Source: Shewanella psychropiezotolerans
GTDB taxonomy: Bacteria > Pseudomonadota > Gammaproteobacteria > Enterobacterales > Shewanellaceae
DNA length: 64,000 bases
Direction of reading: 5' to 3'
Assembly (NCBI RefSeq): GCF_007197555.1
Contig: NZ_CP041614.1
Coordinates: forward strand, 124,001 to 188,000
The translations under genes and the position numbers were made by a program. Positions 1-10,989 of the stretch are shown here, piece by piece. The notes under the pieces were generated by a model. It did no database searches. It was given only the letters and a program-made list of their open reading frames with translations, and was not told the origin of the DNA. Positions within the stretch are counted from its first letter, which is position 1. Each line of letters begins with the position of its first letter.

Positions 1-90
1 TTGTAGCTAAATCTTACCTAAAACTTATCTGGTGATTAATACCTATTGGTAATACCGATGCCGAGCAATATTGCCCGGCATTGGTGAAAA

Positions 91-1068
91 TCACATGCTT
101 AAAGCATCCTTTTTACGTTTCATTTTGAGCTTTAATTTAGCCAGTGGTGCTTTCAGCTTTCTATACCTGCTTTTATCGAGTCTTAGCTGCCAGCGTGGGG
201 CAAAGAAGTCGGGAGCACAATATTTTTGATACAGCATTTGCCATTCGGCATGGGAAATTTCATTAGCTCGATAACGGGTGATTTTTAGCCTGCCTATGGT
301 TTTTAAACCAAGGTTATTGGCTTCAACAATAACTAAATTATTCGCCATGATGAGTTCCCACTCTTGCTTGAGGTCTCCGTTGTAATCAAAGTGACCCTTT
401 AGGTATGAGGAGCTAGGGTTTAACTTAGTGATCCAGCGAGAGGCGAAATGCTGCTCAGCCGATAAAATTCGCTGTGACGCACTCATATGTTGGCCCTGAC
501 CAAGCTTACTTTTATCGAATGGAAAAGCGGTAGATCCCACATTTTTAACAGATCTTCTGTTAACCCATAAGCAAAGAAATCGCAGAGGTGACGCACTATC
601 GGACAGCCATCTGAATAGAGTTTAGTGAGCCGGTGTGAAACTACGACCCTCTCTTTAAAGAGCCGTAGATCAGGGTTATGCAATGGATATGCTTGCTGCC
701 AACCAATAAAGCCACTATGGAGTAGAAAATTATCAGATCTTAGTTTGATAGCATACTTAGTCTTTACCCGTTTCAATCCCTCTCTGATTGCAACAATTTG
801 GCGGTTGTTGTTTTCTTTTAGCGCGCTACCATCAAAGTCATAGGCGATGATATTCTGCCCAGGGTCTTGATTTAATACTAGCTCATCAATATGGAGACCG
901 TCTGTTGGCCTGCCCTTCCCATGTCGAGAGGAGAATATGAGCTCCTGGCAGGTGCTTACGAATAGATAGCAGTGCTTTTTCTGTTATACCAGGTTCCATA
1001 GGCCGATCAGGATTAGCTTGAACAGGCCCATGAAGAACAACGGTAATATTGTTTATTTTATTACTCAT
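91..1068 (-). pseudogene. WavE-like LPS glycosyltransferase, two frameshifts
   Basis: Three consecutive minus-strand pieces in different frames make one protein of the WavE lipopolysaccharide-synthesis type. The first piece carries VVLHGPVQ and ITEKALLSIRKHLPGAHILLSTWEGQ. The middle piece continues DELVLNQDPGQN...VKTKYAIKLRSDN, and the last continues from about FDKSKLGQGQHMSASQR. The first shift (about 905-912) fits one extra base after the WEGQ codons. The second (about 520-530) fits one missing C after WDLPLF. Correcting both gives about 325 codons, a normal family length. It is the last gene of a minus-strand cluster with the nucleotidyltransferase and kinase genes, so a role in modifying surface polysaccharide is inferred. 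It is either a broken gene or a sequence-error artefact. Confidence 0.72.
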
Positions 1069-1080
1069 CAAATAGTCTCG

Positions 1081-2148
1081 CTATAGCATAAAGCCAATAG
1101 TCCCTTCTAGCTTATCTTTAAGGTCTTGAGAATCGCGTTTTAGATTGATGGCATCGCAACTTTTGTAGGGATTGGTTTTAGCATAATCATTAATAACAAT
1201 ACGCTTTCCATGAACTAAACCATAAATGATTTGATCGAACTGTAGGCCGATTCGACTTAGCTGAGCTAAAGTTTGCTTTTTAAAAGAAGGCTTTCGTGAA
1301 GTGGTAATGATGACTTCTACTTTACCTGTTTCATGGAGCCTGTTGATGGCTTGGACATTGTCAGATAAAGCTTCTGTTTCTCCCCATTTAGGTGTGGAGT
1401 ACTGTCCTGAATTTTTTACTAGTGTGCCATCTAGATCAATGAAGAGTGTAAAATATTGGGCTTTATACTCATTCCATTCTTTGATTGTTCCCCAGTCACA
1501 ATACTCTGAAACCTTTAACACTGAAAATTGCTTACTATCTAATATCATTGAAAAAATAATATCAGAAATGTAAAGGTCATCATTTTCTAAGCGTTCGAAA
1601 TATTCACAAAATTCACTGGCATGCTCAAAGGCATATGCGCCAACACAAAACTGAGAGCTGACAACTTTCTTCTCAACAATATTGTCAATTAACCCATGTT
1701 CATTCAGTTCGACATAACTTTTGTTAGATGCATTTATCTTTGAGTATTCATTGAGATCGCTAACAGCAACTGCATTGCCTTTAACACTTGGAAGTTTAAA
1801 GAAATTATCAGAATCTTTGATAATAATCTGACCTTTAATCTTAGCTTGTTTTATACCTGCATAGATGGTTTCCGGCTGAGAATTAGTGGTGTTTTCGAGT
1901 AAAATCAACTCAGATTTTTCTAAAATACCGATCTCATCGAGTTGCTCGAGCAGGGCTTGTTTTACGTTAAACTGCAGTTCATGAGATTTCAGTCCGATGA
2001 AGTAAATATGGTCAAACTCTTCAAAGTTAATACCCTTGATGGCTTCAACAACCATCATATACCCCATAGGATGGGTAAGCATCCACTTAGGTTTCATATC
2101 GGGAAAGCGTGAAGATTGACCAGCAATGGGGATTAATAAGTTGATCAT
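1081..2148 (-). CDS. Nucleotidyltransferase-HAD phosphatase fusion, surface sugar synthesis
   Basis: A 355-residue protein with two domains. The N-terminal half (about 1-225) looks like a sugar-phosphate or phosphocholine-type nucleotidyltransferase: it opens INLLIPIAGQSSRFPDMKPK, a variant of the G-x-G-x-R nucleotide loop, and has an acidic DSDNFF motif where the metal-binding Asp of the family sits. The C-terminal part (about 232-355) is HAD-like, with FIDLDGTLV as motif I and ITTSRKPS as motif II. Its start overlaps the stop of the upstream kinase gene by ATGA, indicating translational coupling. The trio probably builds an activated substituent for capsule or LPS, but the substrate cannot be read from the sequence. 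Confidence 0.75.
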   Translation of the reverse strand: MINLLIPIAGQSSRFPDMKPKWMLTHPMGYMMVVEAIKGINFEEFDHIYFIGLKSHELQFNVKQALLEQLDEIGILEKSELILLENTTNSQPETIYAGIKQAKIKGQIIIKDSDNFFKLPSVKGNAVAVSDLNEYSKINASNKSYVELNEHGLIDNIVEKKVVSSQFCVGAYAFEHASEFCEYFERLENDDLYISDIIFSMILDSKQFSVLKVSEYCDWGTIKEWNEYKAQYFTLFIDLDGTLVKNSGQYSTPKWGETEALSDNVQAINRLHETGKVEVIITTSRKPSFKKQTLAQLSRIGLQFDQIIYGLVHGKRIVINDYAKTNPYKSCDAINLKRDSQDLKDKLEGTIGFML

Positions 2149-3005
2149 TTTTTAGCTCCGAAATATTGATTGATGAAGTTTATAACTTGCTCTGAGTGAG
2201 CGTAGGGAATAATTCTTAAAATATTTATATCTTGGAAAAAATCGTAGTGCTCATTAACCCAGTCAAACTGGCTAAAAAATGGCGCTAATTGCTCATCAAG
2301 ATAGGTTAGTGCTTGAGTTGTTCTGGCATTATGCCTCAGCTCTGACTTGCATCGACTCCAGCCGTGTAGTGTGTCTTGGCGAATTTTACAGATATCAATT
2401 ATGGGAGATTCAATAAATGAATCTAGAAAATCAATAACATAAACTTTTTTATTGAGCTTAGAGTAAATTAAATTACTGAGAGTCAGATCGCCATGGCATA
2501 TTCCTTGAGGAATAGTTCTGTCAACATTAGCTTTTAAGGAGGCATCTTTTAAAGCGCGTAATGTTGAGTCTGTGAGTTTGCCAGAGGCGATTATTGCTTC
2601 GGAGTTTTTAATAACCTGCTGTACTTTAGTTTGAAAAATATGGGCAGGTACAGTCGTTATCGGTGATTTTTCAATCTCATAGGTTAGAAGCTCTTTTAAT
2701 GCGTCTACTATCTGATCTAGAGTTTGCTTTCCGCATTGCAAAGAGAGTTCATCAAAGCCTGAGCCGTGAACGAACTCCATCGTAAACTCAAAACTCTCCG
2801 CTTCACTGAGACTCGTGATTATATTGGGGATTACAATATTTTTTAGATCACACTCTTTAGCAAATAACTCTTGCTTTTGCATCTGTAGCTTTAGCCTAGA
2901 AGAGTAATGCTTCGAAGATGAGCGCTTTACGACAGCGAGTTTATGATTGATTTTGGAAATACTAAGCTCACAACCAGAATTACCAGCTATACCAAGTTCA
3001 AACAA
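2145..3005 (-). CDS. Choline/aminoglycoside kinase-like phosphotransferase
   Basis: A 286-residue protein of the protein-kinase-like phosphotransferase fold. The catalytic segment ICHGDLTLSNLIY (about 168-180) matches the Brenner motif HGDxxxxN, and VIDFLDSF follows as the metal-binding Asp motif. Lys-27 or Lys-28 in the N-lobe (AVVKRSS) could be the ATP-contacting lysine. The start is TTG, with GGAAAGGTAG upstream as a ribosome binding site. It is the first gene of the three-gene minus-strand cluster and its stop overlaps the next start. Phosphorylation of a small alcohol (choline-like or sugar) for surface polysaccharide decoration is inferred from the partner nucleotidyltransferase. Confidence 0.7.
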   Translation of the reverse strand: MFELGIAGNSGCELSISKINHKLAVVKRSSSKHYSSRLKLQMQKQELFAKECDLKNIVIPNIITSLSEAESFEFTMEFVHGSGFDELSLQCGKQTLDQIVDALKELLTYEIEKSPITTVPAHIFQTKVQQVIKNSEAIIASGKLTDSTLRALKDASLKANVDRTIPQGICHGDLTLSNLIYSKLNKKVYVIDFLDSFIESPIIDICKIRQDTLHGWSRCKSELRHNARTTQALTYLDEQLAPFFSQFDWVNEHYDFFQDINILRIIPYAHSEQVINFINQYFGAKK

Positions 3006-3759
3006 ACTACCTTTCCTGCTGAGGCTATTTTTATAATGTGGTATTTTACTGCTAAAATGAAAAAAATACAGTAGTTAATCTTCAGTCCCTATGTCTGTAT
3101 TTATACTTCGTAGTTTAAGCAGAAAGACAGAAAGTCTGTCGTAGCAATCTATTGCAGATATGTATGAAATAATTCACTTCTTGAATTACAAAGTCTTATT
3201 TATGAAGTGAACCGACAAGGGGAAGCCGTAAATTATGTAAAGTCATTTATCTAGTGCACGTTGAGCAAATGCCGCGAGTACTTCTCAGCTAGAAAATGTT
3301 GTAGTAGTGGGTTTTATACTAGTCCCATTAAATATCTGTTCTGTTCAGTTCAGAGCCACTGAGGCTTTTCAATTCAAGGTACATTTTATGCAGCGTTACA
3401 TGTTCTCGATATACGACTGAATTATCTATTTTTTCCATACAAAACATGACGCTTACTCCCTCGTATGGAGGTAGGGCGAAGCAGAATTCCAGAGCTGAGA
3501 ATAAGATTAGCTTCTAATATTTGCACGTCACACGGACGTGATGAATGTCTATCTTGTACGACTATTATGGATATAGTAAGTAGAGTGACGCAGGAGCAGT
3601 TACCGAGGAATAATATTATTATTTCTAGTAAATATTTTTGAAGCTCTTGGCTTGGCAAAAGGAGATTTAATACTTGAAAAGGAAATCAGAGGAAAGCTGA
3701 CAGTATTTAGTAAATTTAGGTACAATCATGCCTAATTTTACAAAGATGATAAGAGTGTT
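3006..3759. other. Intergenic region between divergent envelope genes
   Basis: This 754-bp stretch lies between the minus-strand kinase cluster and hldE. I find no convincing coding sequence; the only long open frame (minus, about 3422-3658) has no family features and no good ribosome site. It holds a decayed copy of the palindromic repeat (about 3317-3447) and must contain promoters for both directions, which I cannot place with confidence. Confidence 0.5.
3317..3447. repeat. Decayed copy of the palindromic MITE-like repeat
   Basis: Segments CAGTTCAGAG, TTCAATTCAAGG and TGTTCTCGATATA occur in the same order as in the full copies at 22448-22708 and 55076-55335, with the middle of the element missing and the right terminal repeat lost. 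It is an old, internally deleted copy. Confidence 0.6.
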
Positions 3760-5671
<1,912 letters not shown>

Positions 5672-5678
5672 TTAAGTC

Positions 5679-7163
5679 ATGATAAAAGTAGTTAAATTAT
5701 TTCTTGCCAAACTTGGATTAGTTTTAAGTCTGGTTTTCTCATCCTCCCTGTTGGCTGCACCTTGGGTCGATGTCTCTGATATCTATCTGCGGGCAGATAT
5801 TCAAGCTCTTGCCGATGCAGGTGTTATTACCGTACCTGTTAACACCTATCCTCTAATGTGGTCTGGTATCGGCGTCGATCTAGCTAAGACAGAGCCATCG
5901 ATTCTGACCCCTGCCTTGGCCGAGGCATACGCAAGGGTGAACTATTATTACCGCAGTGCCGTCGGCAACCGAGGCAATACCCGCATCAAGGCGGCCGCGG
6001 CAACCGATGCGGCGCGCTTTCAACATTTTGGTTCCGATTATCGTGAGCAAGGAGATCTGCAAGTTTCCCACGAATATATGGGCGATCGTTTTGCATTCAA
6101 GGTGTCGGCATCGGCTCATTACGATCCTGCTGATGGTGAAGAGTTCCGTCTTGATGATTCATATTTCGCTATGGCTCTGGGTAATTGGATGATCACTGCC
6201 GGGGCGGTCGAACAGTGGTGGGGACCAGGGTTTGACTCTGCATTGCATAGATCGAACAACGCCCGTCCCTTGCCATCACTCATGATTAGCAGAAATAATG
6301 CCGCCGCTTTCGAAACGCCTTGGTTGTCTTGGTTAGGCCCCTGGACGCTTACCGCTGGTATCAGTCGGTTAGAGGAAGACCGCGCCGTCGCTAACCCGTT
6401 ATTATGGAATTTTCGCAGCTCGATTCGCCCATTTCGCCAGCTAGAGGTGGGTTTTTCTTGGTCTACTCAGTTTTGTGGTGAGGGCGAGGACTGTAGCTGG
6501 GAGACCGCACTGAAATCGATAAGTGGTCAGAAAGATTGTAGCGGCGCAGGTTGTACAAATTATGGCAATCAGATGGCTGGCTATGATATTCGTTTCAGCG
6601 ATACTTGGTTCAACATCCCATTCGGTATCTATTATGAAAAAACCTGTGAAGATAGCAATGGTTCAGCGCCTTGGGATATTGTCGACTGTGGTCATTTTGG
6701 CGGTATAGATACTCGATTCAACTTCGACAATGCTCAGTATAAGTTGTTCTTCGAGTATACAGATACCATGGTTGCCTGCGGTGAAGATGATAATAGCTTC
6801 AACTGTATGTATGAGCATTCAACTTATCAATCAGGCTCGCGCTATTACGGTAAAACTTACGGCAGTACCTATGAAAGTGATGCGATAGTCTATGCCTTAG
6901 GCTTAATTGGGCAGTTTAAAGATAGCAAAGGTATCACTTCGATTCTCAGATATGCCCAGTTAAATAAAGATGGTTCTAGCCCTGCAAACGCTTGGGTGGC
7001 ACAAAGGCCGAAAGAAGACCTGTTGATGTTGGAGCTTAGCTATCGTATGCCTATCTGGAAAGGCATGATGAGTGTCGGCGGTACTGTGTCACGCTCCGAG
7101 TTTGATACCCAGGAGAGTGAGTCCGATGCCAGCTTATTTGGCACTTATGAGTATCGTTTCTAA
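5679..7163 (+). CDS. Wzi-family capsule assembly outer membrane protein
   Basis: A 494-residue exported protein. Residues 1-26 form a signal peptide ending SSLLAA. The core QWWGPGFDSALHRSNNARP, followed by LMISRNN and ETPWLSWLGPWTL, is typical of the Wzi / capsule assembly family, an outer membrane beta-barrel that anchors surface polysaccharide. The C-terminal residues end in an aromatic (YEYRF), as expected for a barrel inserted by the BAM complex. It contains several cysteine pairs (CGEGEDC, CSGAGC, CEDSNG..DC), suggesting disulfides in surface loops. It starts 7 bp after coaD and ends at a good terminator. Confidence 0.82.
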   Translation: MIKVVKLFLAKLGLVLSLVFSSSLLAAPWVDVSDIYLRADIQALADAGVITVPVNTYPLMWSGIGVDLAKTEPSILTPALAEAYARVNYYYRSAVGNRGNTRIKAAAATDAARFQHFGSDYREQGDLQVSHEYMGDRFAFKVSASAHYDPADGEEFRLDDSYFAMALGNWMITAGAVEQWWGPGFDSALHRSNNARPLPSLMISRNNAAAFETPWLSWLGPWTLTAGISRLEEDRAVANPLLWNFRSSIRPFRQLEVGFSWSTQFCGEGEDCSWETALKSISGQKDCSGAGCTNYGNQMAGYDIRFSDTWFNIPFGIYYEKTCEDSNGSAPWDIVDCGHFGGIDTRFNFDNAQYKLFFEYTDTMVACGEDDNSFNCMYEHSTYQSGSRYYGKTYGSTYESDAIVYALGLIGQFKDSKGITSILRYAQLNKDGSSPANAWVAQRPKEDLLMLELSYRMPIWKGMMSVGGTVSRSEFDTQESESDASLFGTYEYRF

Positions 7164-7218
7164 ATCTATATATGTAATACAGTGTGGTTTATAAAGAATA
7201 TAGAGGAGGATAAATAAT

Positions 7219-7256
7219 ACTACCGCTATCAATGTATTATGATCGCGGTAGTTTTT
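7219..7256 (+). terminator. Rho-independent terminator after the Wzi-like gene
   Basis: The inverted arms ACTACCGC and GCGGTAGT are followed by a short T run. It closes the hldE-coaD-wzi transcript. Confidence 0.7.
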
Positions 7257-7291
7257 AGGTGATGAATTATAGGGGGAGTCGATTAAGGTTT

Positions 7292-8164
7292 TTAGTTGGA
7301 TATCGAAACAATGTTCCACGTTGAAGGGATTAGGTCGTTAATATACTCAACTCCCTGAATCCACTTATCTGGCGCTATAACAATCCTATTTGGTTTATTG
7401 TTAAGCCATGCTCCCCACCAACTAAATGAGCTATTAGCGATAATGTTATGGTTACAAGAGCTCATAAGTTGTAAATCCCTATAAGACTTCTCTTCAGTGT
7501 TCCAGTCAACAAAAATGGCATCTTGCAATGAAAGATACTCTTCACACCAAACAATATCATTGGAAAAAACAATGAACAGAGGTTTATCAACTTTCTGGTT
7601 TATTAGATTTATTGCATTTTTATAATATGTTGTCGTACAAATCCCGCCTAAAGTTGAATGGCCAACATAATCCCCTCTTCTGACATGTATGGACACAGTA
7701 TTGTGATTTTTTATTTTGTTAAGTAATTCTAAATTGTTCGTTTCAGACACTGGAGGAAATTTCAAAGTGTTTCTTAGTGTTTCTTCAACAGCTTCAAAAT
7801 ATTTATAGCTCTGCCAGTAACCTCTAAAGTACACATTCTTATTTTCTAGACCTACTAGTACATTTTTATATTGAAATTCATGCTTTCGTCTTTCTTCAAC
7901 TTTAATTTTTCTTTGGAAGTATCTGAGTATCTTTTGCGGTAAGGTGCTATTTTTACTATAAATAGCTTCTACCTCTTTTTTCGTACTATAAGTTTCACCT
8001 AGCTGAAACACAAGCTCCAACTCGTATCCATTATGTAGTTTATAGTCGTTAAACTGACTTATATCTAGCTTTACTTCTTCATTGAACTGTTGCTTCAAAG
8101 CAATGTAAAAAGCATATTGAAACAACTGATTTCCAAGTCCACCGACGACATTGACTATTTTCAT
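7292..8164 (-). CDS. GT11 alpha-1,2-fucosyltransferase-like enzyme
   Basis: A 290-residue glycosyltransferase of family GT11. It shows the N-terminal VGGLGNQLFQYAF motif, the GDP-fucose-contacting VSIHVRRGDYV motif (about 158-168) and the C-terminal NSSFSWWGAWLN motif. It would add fucose or a similar deoxyhexose to a surface glycan. The gene is visibly more AT-rich than coaD, mutM and the Wzi gene beside it, which suggests lateral acquisition. It lies alone on the minus strand between the Wzi-like gene and mutM. The acceptor and linkage cannot be told from sequence. Confidence 0.85.
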   Translation of the reverse strand: MKIVNVVGGLGNQLFQYAFYIALKQQFNEEVKLDISQFNDYKLHNGYELELVFQLGETYSTKKEVEAIYSKNSTLPQKILRYFQRKIKVEERRKHEFQYKNVLVGLENKNVYFRGYWQSYKYFEAVEETLRNTLKFPPVSETNNLELLNKIKNHNTVSIHVRRGDYVGHSTLGGICTTTYYKNAINLINQKVDKPLFIVFSNDIVWCEEYLSLQDAIFVDWNTEEKSYRDLQLMSSCNHNIIANSSFSWWGAWLNNKPNRIVIAPDKWIQGVEYINDLIPSTWNIVSISN

Positions 8165-8230
8165 ACTTCATCCTGCGAAAATTATGTAAAACTGCTTGAT
8201 AGTAATTTAGTATCTAAATAATTATTAAGC

Positions 8231-9046
8231 TTATTTGTGCTGGCAGATGCCACAAAATACCGTTGCCCGTTGGCCTAATTTTATCTCACTGAGTAGATTG
8301 CCGCATTGGGTGCAGGTGTCGCCGCCGCGACCATAGACATGCAGTTTCTGGGCAAAATAACCAGGCTTACCGTCGGCATTAGTGAAGTCTTTTAACGTCG
8401 TGCCACCTTGTTTGATGGCACTAGCGAGTATCAACTTAACTTCGGTGACTAAGATAGTCAGGCGTTCGATGTCTAGTCTTCCTGCTTCGGTCTGTGGATG
8501 GATCCCCGCCGCAAATAGCGCCTCGTTGGCGTAAATATTACCTACACCAACCACGATATGATTATCCATCAGGCAGAGCTTGATCGCTTTTTTCTTGTTC
8601 TGTAGCGAATCAAACAAATACTTGGGGGTAAAGTCATCTTTGAGCGGCTCAGGCCCTAATTTTGATAACAGTGGATGGGCTTCTTCTGGCAGTTCACACC
8701 AGAGCCAGGCACCGAAACGACGGGGGTCGTTGAACCTGAGTATCTTACCGCTGGCAAGCTCGAGATCGATATGATCATGCTTCTCCACTGGAGTACTTCT
8801 TGGCACTATGCGTAAGCTGCCTGACATGCCTAAGTGGACAATCGTGGTGCCGGCGTCAGTGTCGATAAGCAGGTATTTAGCCCGGCGACGCACATTACGT
8901 ATCACCTGACCGACTATCTGCTGGGCTATCTGAGGCACTGGCCAGCGCAGGCTGGCATTACGTACCACTAAGCCGATGACTTCCTGATCGACAAGATGTG
9001 GAGTGATTCCTTGGCGGGTAACTTCAACTTCGGGCAGTTCGGGCAT
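8231..9046 (-). CDS. mutM: Formamidopyrimidine-DNA glycosylase
   Basis: A 271-residue base-excision repair enzyme that removes 8-oxoguanine and cleaves the strand. After the initiator Met the protein begins [12 protein letters not shown], giving the catalytic N-terminal proline and the essential Glu. NDPRRFGAW and the C-terminal zinc finger ([15 protein letters not shown]...FCGICQ) are present. The length is normal. Confidence 0.97.
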   Translation of the reverse strand: MPELPEVEVTRQGITPHLVDQEVIGLVVRNASLRWPVPQIAQQIVGQVIRNVRRRAKYLLIDTDAGTTIVHLGMSGSLRIVPRSTPVEKHDHIDLELASGKILRFNDPRRFGAWLWCELPEEAHPLLSKLGPEPLKDDFTPKYLFDSLQNKKKAIKLCLMDNHIVVGVGNIYANEALFAAGIHPQTEAGRLDIERLTILVTEVKLILASAIKQGGTTLKDFTNADGKPGYFAQKLHVYGRGGDTCTQCGNLLSEIKLGQRATVFCGICQHK

Positions 9047-9123
9047 AATGAGTTCTCTGGAGATAGATATGTGATTAGCTGCTTGTCTAAGCTGCTAATT
9101 GTCGATTACAGCTTTGGCTTTAA

Positions 9124-9582
9124 TTATCGGTGATAGGGCTTCACGTTGACTGGGGGGATCAGATACCAGTTGTTGGCTGGCGACTTGAGCAGGCCGTGCT
9201 TAGGGTAAAACTGCCATAACTGCGGCTGTTGTTTATCGGCTATCTGGATAACGACTCTCTGTGCACTCTGCTTATCAATATCTTCATCAATAGCTGCAAG
9301 GATATCAATACCCTGCCCTAGGGCTGACAAATGAATTTCACTCCATGCCTTAGCCCAAAATTGGCAGTTGAGTACATCAGGGTGACATTGCCAGGCTCTA
9401 CTGCCCTTGTTGAGCCAGAGAGCGTCGAGTTGTAGCTGGACTAAGGGCGAGTTGTCGTCGAATAGCGGGTGGGCATCGTCGGGGAGTTTTGCCGTCTTCT
9501 GATCTAACAGGGTGAGGATAGATATCATCATGATCGATGCGAGAATAATGATATTGTTCCACTTTTTCCGTGATAGCGCCAT
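9124..9582 (-). CDS. Hypothetical membrane-anchored protein next to mutM
   Basis: A 152-residue protein with one N-terminal hydrophobic segment (about 10-25, NIIILASIMMISILTLL), so probably anchored in the inner membrane with its bulk in the periplasm. I do not recognise a domain. WQCHPDVLNCQFW contains two cysteines that could form a disulfide. It starts at ATG 9582 and is followed by mutM after about 77 bp in the same direction. Function unknown. Confidence 0.65.
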   Translation of the reverse strand: MALSRKKWNNIIILASIMMISILTLLDQKTAKLPDDAHPLFDDNSPLVQLQLDALWLNKGSRAWQCHPDVLNCQFWAKAWSEIHLSALGQGIDILAAIDEDIDKQSAQRVVIQIADKQQPQLWQFYPKHGLLKSPANNWYLIPPVNVKPYHR

Positions 9583-9664
9583 GATGTCCGGTTTCAGTTT
9601 TGAGGTAACTAGAGGAGATAGGCGCAGTTTAGCATGTCATAAAACCAGCGGCTAATACCGCTTA

Positions 9665-9922
9665 GCCTCCAGTCGCATTCATGAAACGTTTCGCCTTCAG
9701 CGTCAAATACGTGCTGATTAGCCTGCAGTCGCATTCATAAACCTCAGCATCTGTACTTAGCCTTCCACGGCAAATACATGTTTCTCAGCCACCGGTCGCA
9801 TTCATGAATCTCAGTATCTGCACTTCGCCTTCCACATCAAATATATGCTCTTTAGGCTTAAGTTTAATCGCATCTACAATAGGGTGGTTTTTAGTTTTCT
9901 ATGTCGGCGGGCACTCTCGAAC
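9665..9922 (-). repeat. Three degenerate extra copies of the moaA 3' end
   Basis: The last part of moaA (GCCACCGGTCGCATTCATGA on the plus strand, from 9925) recurs at 9788 with about 62 bp identical, then as a diverged but alignable copy to 9924 (unit 137 bp). Shorter, more diverged copies begin at 9721 and 9665. Each corresponds to the coding tail ..LRFMNATGG. The copies lie just beyond the moaA stop and are not translated in frame with it. Confidence 0.85.
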
Positions 9923-10909
9923 TCAGCCACCGGTCGCATTCATGAATCTCAGTATCTGCACTTCGCCTTCCACATCAAATATATGCTCCTTGGGTTTGAG
10001 CTTAATCGCATCCAAGATCGCGGCTTTTAACTTCTCTATGTCGCCGGGAAACTCACGCACTATGACCTTGAGATCCACCGAGTGTTCATTGCCGAGACAG
10101 AGCAGTAAGCGCCCCTCGACGGTGACACGTACTCGGTTACACTCATGGCAGAAGTTATTGCTATGGGGCGAGATGAAGCCAACATGGATCGAGCTGCCGG
10201 GCATAGTGTAGTAACGCGCCGGGCCACCGGTGCGTTTATTGGAGACGCTGAGTTGATAGCGTTTGGAGATAATCGATTTGACCTCGTCGCTGCTGCAGTG
10301 ACGGCTCTTCTTACGCTCATCGATAATGCCCAGTGGCATCTCTTCGATGAAGGCGATATCCAGCTCACGATCGCGACAAAACTCGATAAGGTCTAACACC
10401 TCATCGTCATTCTGACCGCGGAGGATCACTGCATTGATCTTGATACGCTTAAATCCGGCGGCCTTGGCGGCATCAATACCCGCGATGACTCGCTCGACCT
10501 TGCCATTGCGGGTGAGCTCGGTAAACAGTTCAGGCTTGAGGGTATCCAGGCTTATATTGAGCCTGCTTAAGCCTGAATCTCGCATCTTTTCGGCAAACTT
10601 AGTTAGCCGAGAGCCATTGGTAGTCATCGACAATTCTGACAAGCCTGGCAGTGCACCGAGTTGCTTGACCAGTTTGTCGCAGTCGCTACGAACTAGGGGC
10701 TCGCCACCTGTGAGGCGGATCTTGCTGACGCCGAGTTCGGTAAATGCTTGCCCAACCCATGCCAGTTCTTCAAGACTAAGCACCTGCTCTCGCTCTAGAA
10801 AGCAAGGGTCTTCACTCATACAGTAGACGCAACGGAAATCACATCTGTCGGTGACAGAAAGGCGCAAGTATTCCACCTTGCGACCAAAGGTATCGACCAT
10901 CAAACTCAT
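9923..10909 (-). CDS. moaA: GTP 3',8-cyclase, molybdopterin synthesis
   Basis: A 328-residue radical SAM enzyme that converts GTP to the first intermediate of molybdopterin. The N-terminal radical SAM cluster motif is CDFRCVYC (CxxxCxxC), LTGGEPLVR follows for SAM binding, and the C-terminal second 4Fe-4S cluster is held by CHECNRVRVTVEGRLLLC. It ends in Gly-Gly, as required for activity in characterised MoaA. It lies last in a minus-strand block with tupABC, mobA and mobB-moeA; the 80-bp gap from moeA leaves room for its own promoter. Confidence 0.96.
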   Translation of the reverse strand: MSLMVDTFGRKVEYLRLSVTDRCDFRCVYCMSEDPCFLEREQVLSLEELAWVGQAFTELGVSKIRLTGGEPLVRSDCDKLVKQLGALPGLSELSMTTNGSRLTKFAEKMRDSGLSRLNISLDTLKPELFTELTRNGKVERVIAGIDAAKAAGFKRIKINAVILRGQNDDEVLDLIEFCRDRELDIAFIEEMPLGIIDERKKSRHCSSDEVKSIISKRYQLSVSNKRTGGPARYYTMPGSSIHVGFISPHSNNFCHECNRVRVTVEGRLLLCLGNEHSVDLKVIVREFPGDIEKLKAAILDAIKLKPKEHIFDVEGEVQILRFMNATGG

Positions 10910-10989
10910 ACTAATTACCTACAACGGGGCGCTAAGCTAACGGCGCAAATTTCTGCTTGCTTCAGACAATATGCAGTGCATATTCTAAG

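Noticed and set aside
3422..3658. Minus-strand frame of 78 codons upstream of hldE
   Set aside because: No family features and no good start; lies in intergenic sequence overlapping a decayed repeat.
9804..10211. Plus-strand frame with internally repeated peptide behind moaA
   Set aside because: The peptide repeat only reflects the duplicated moaA 3' ends read on the wrong strand.
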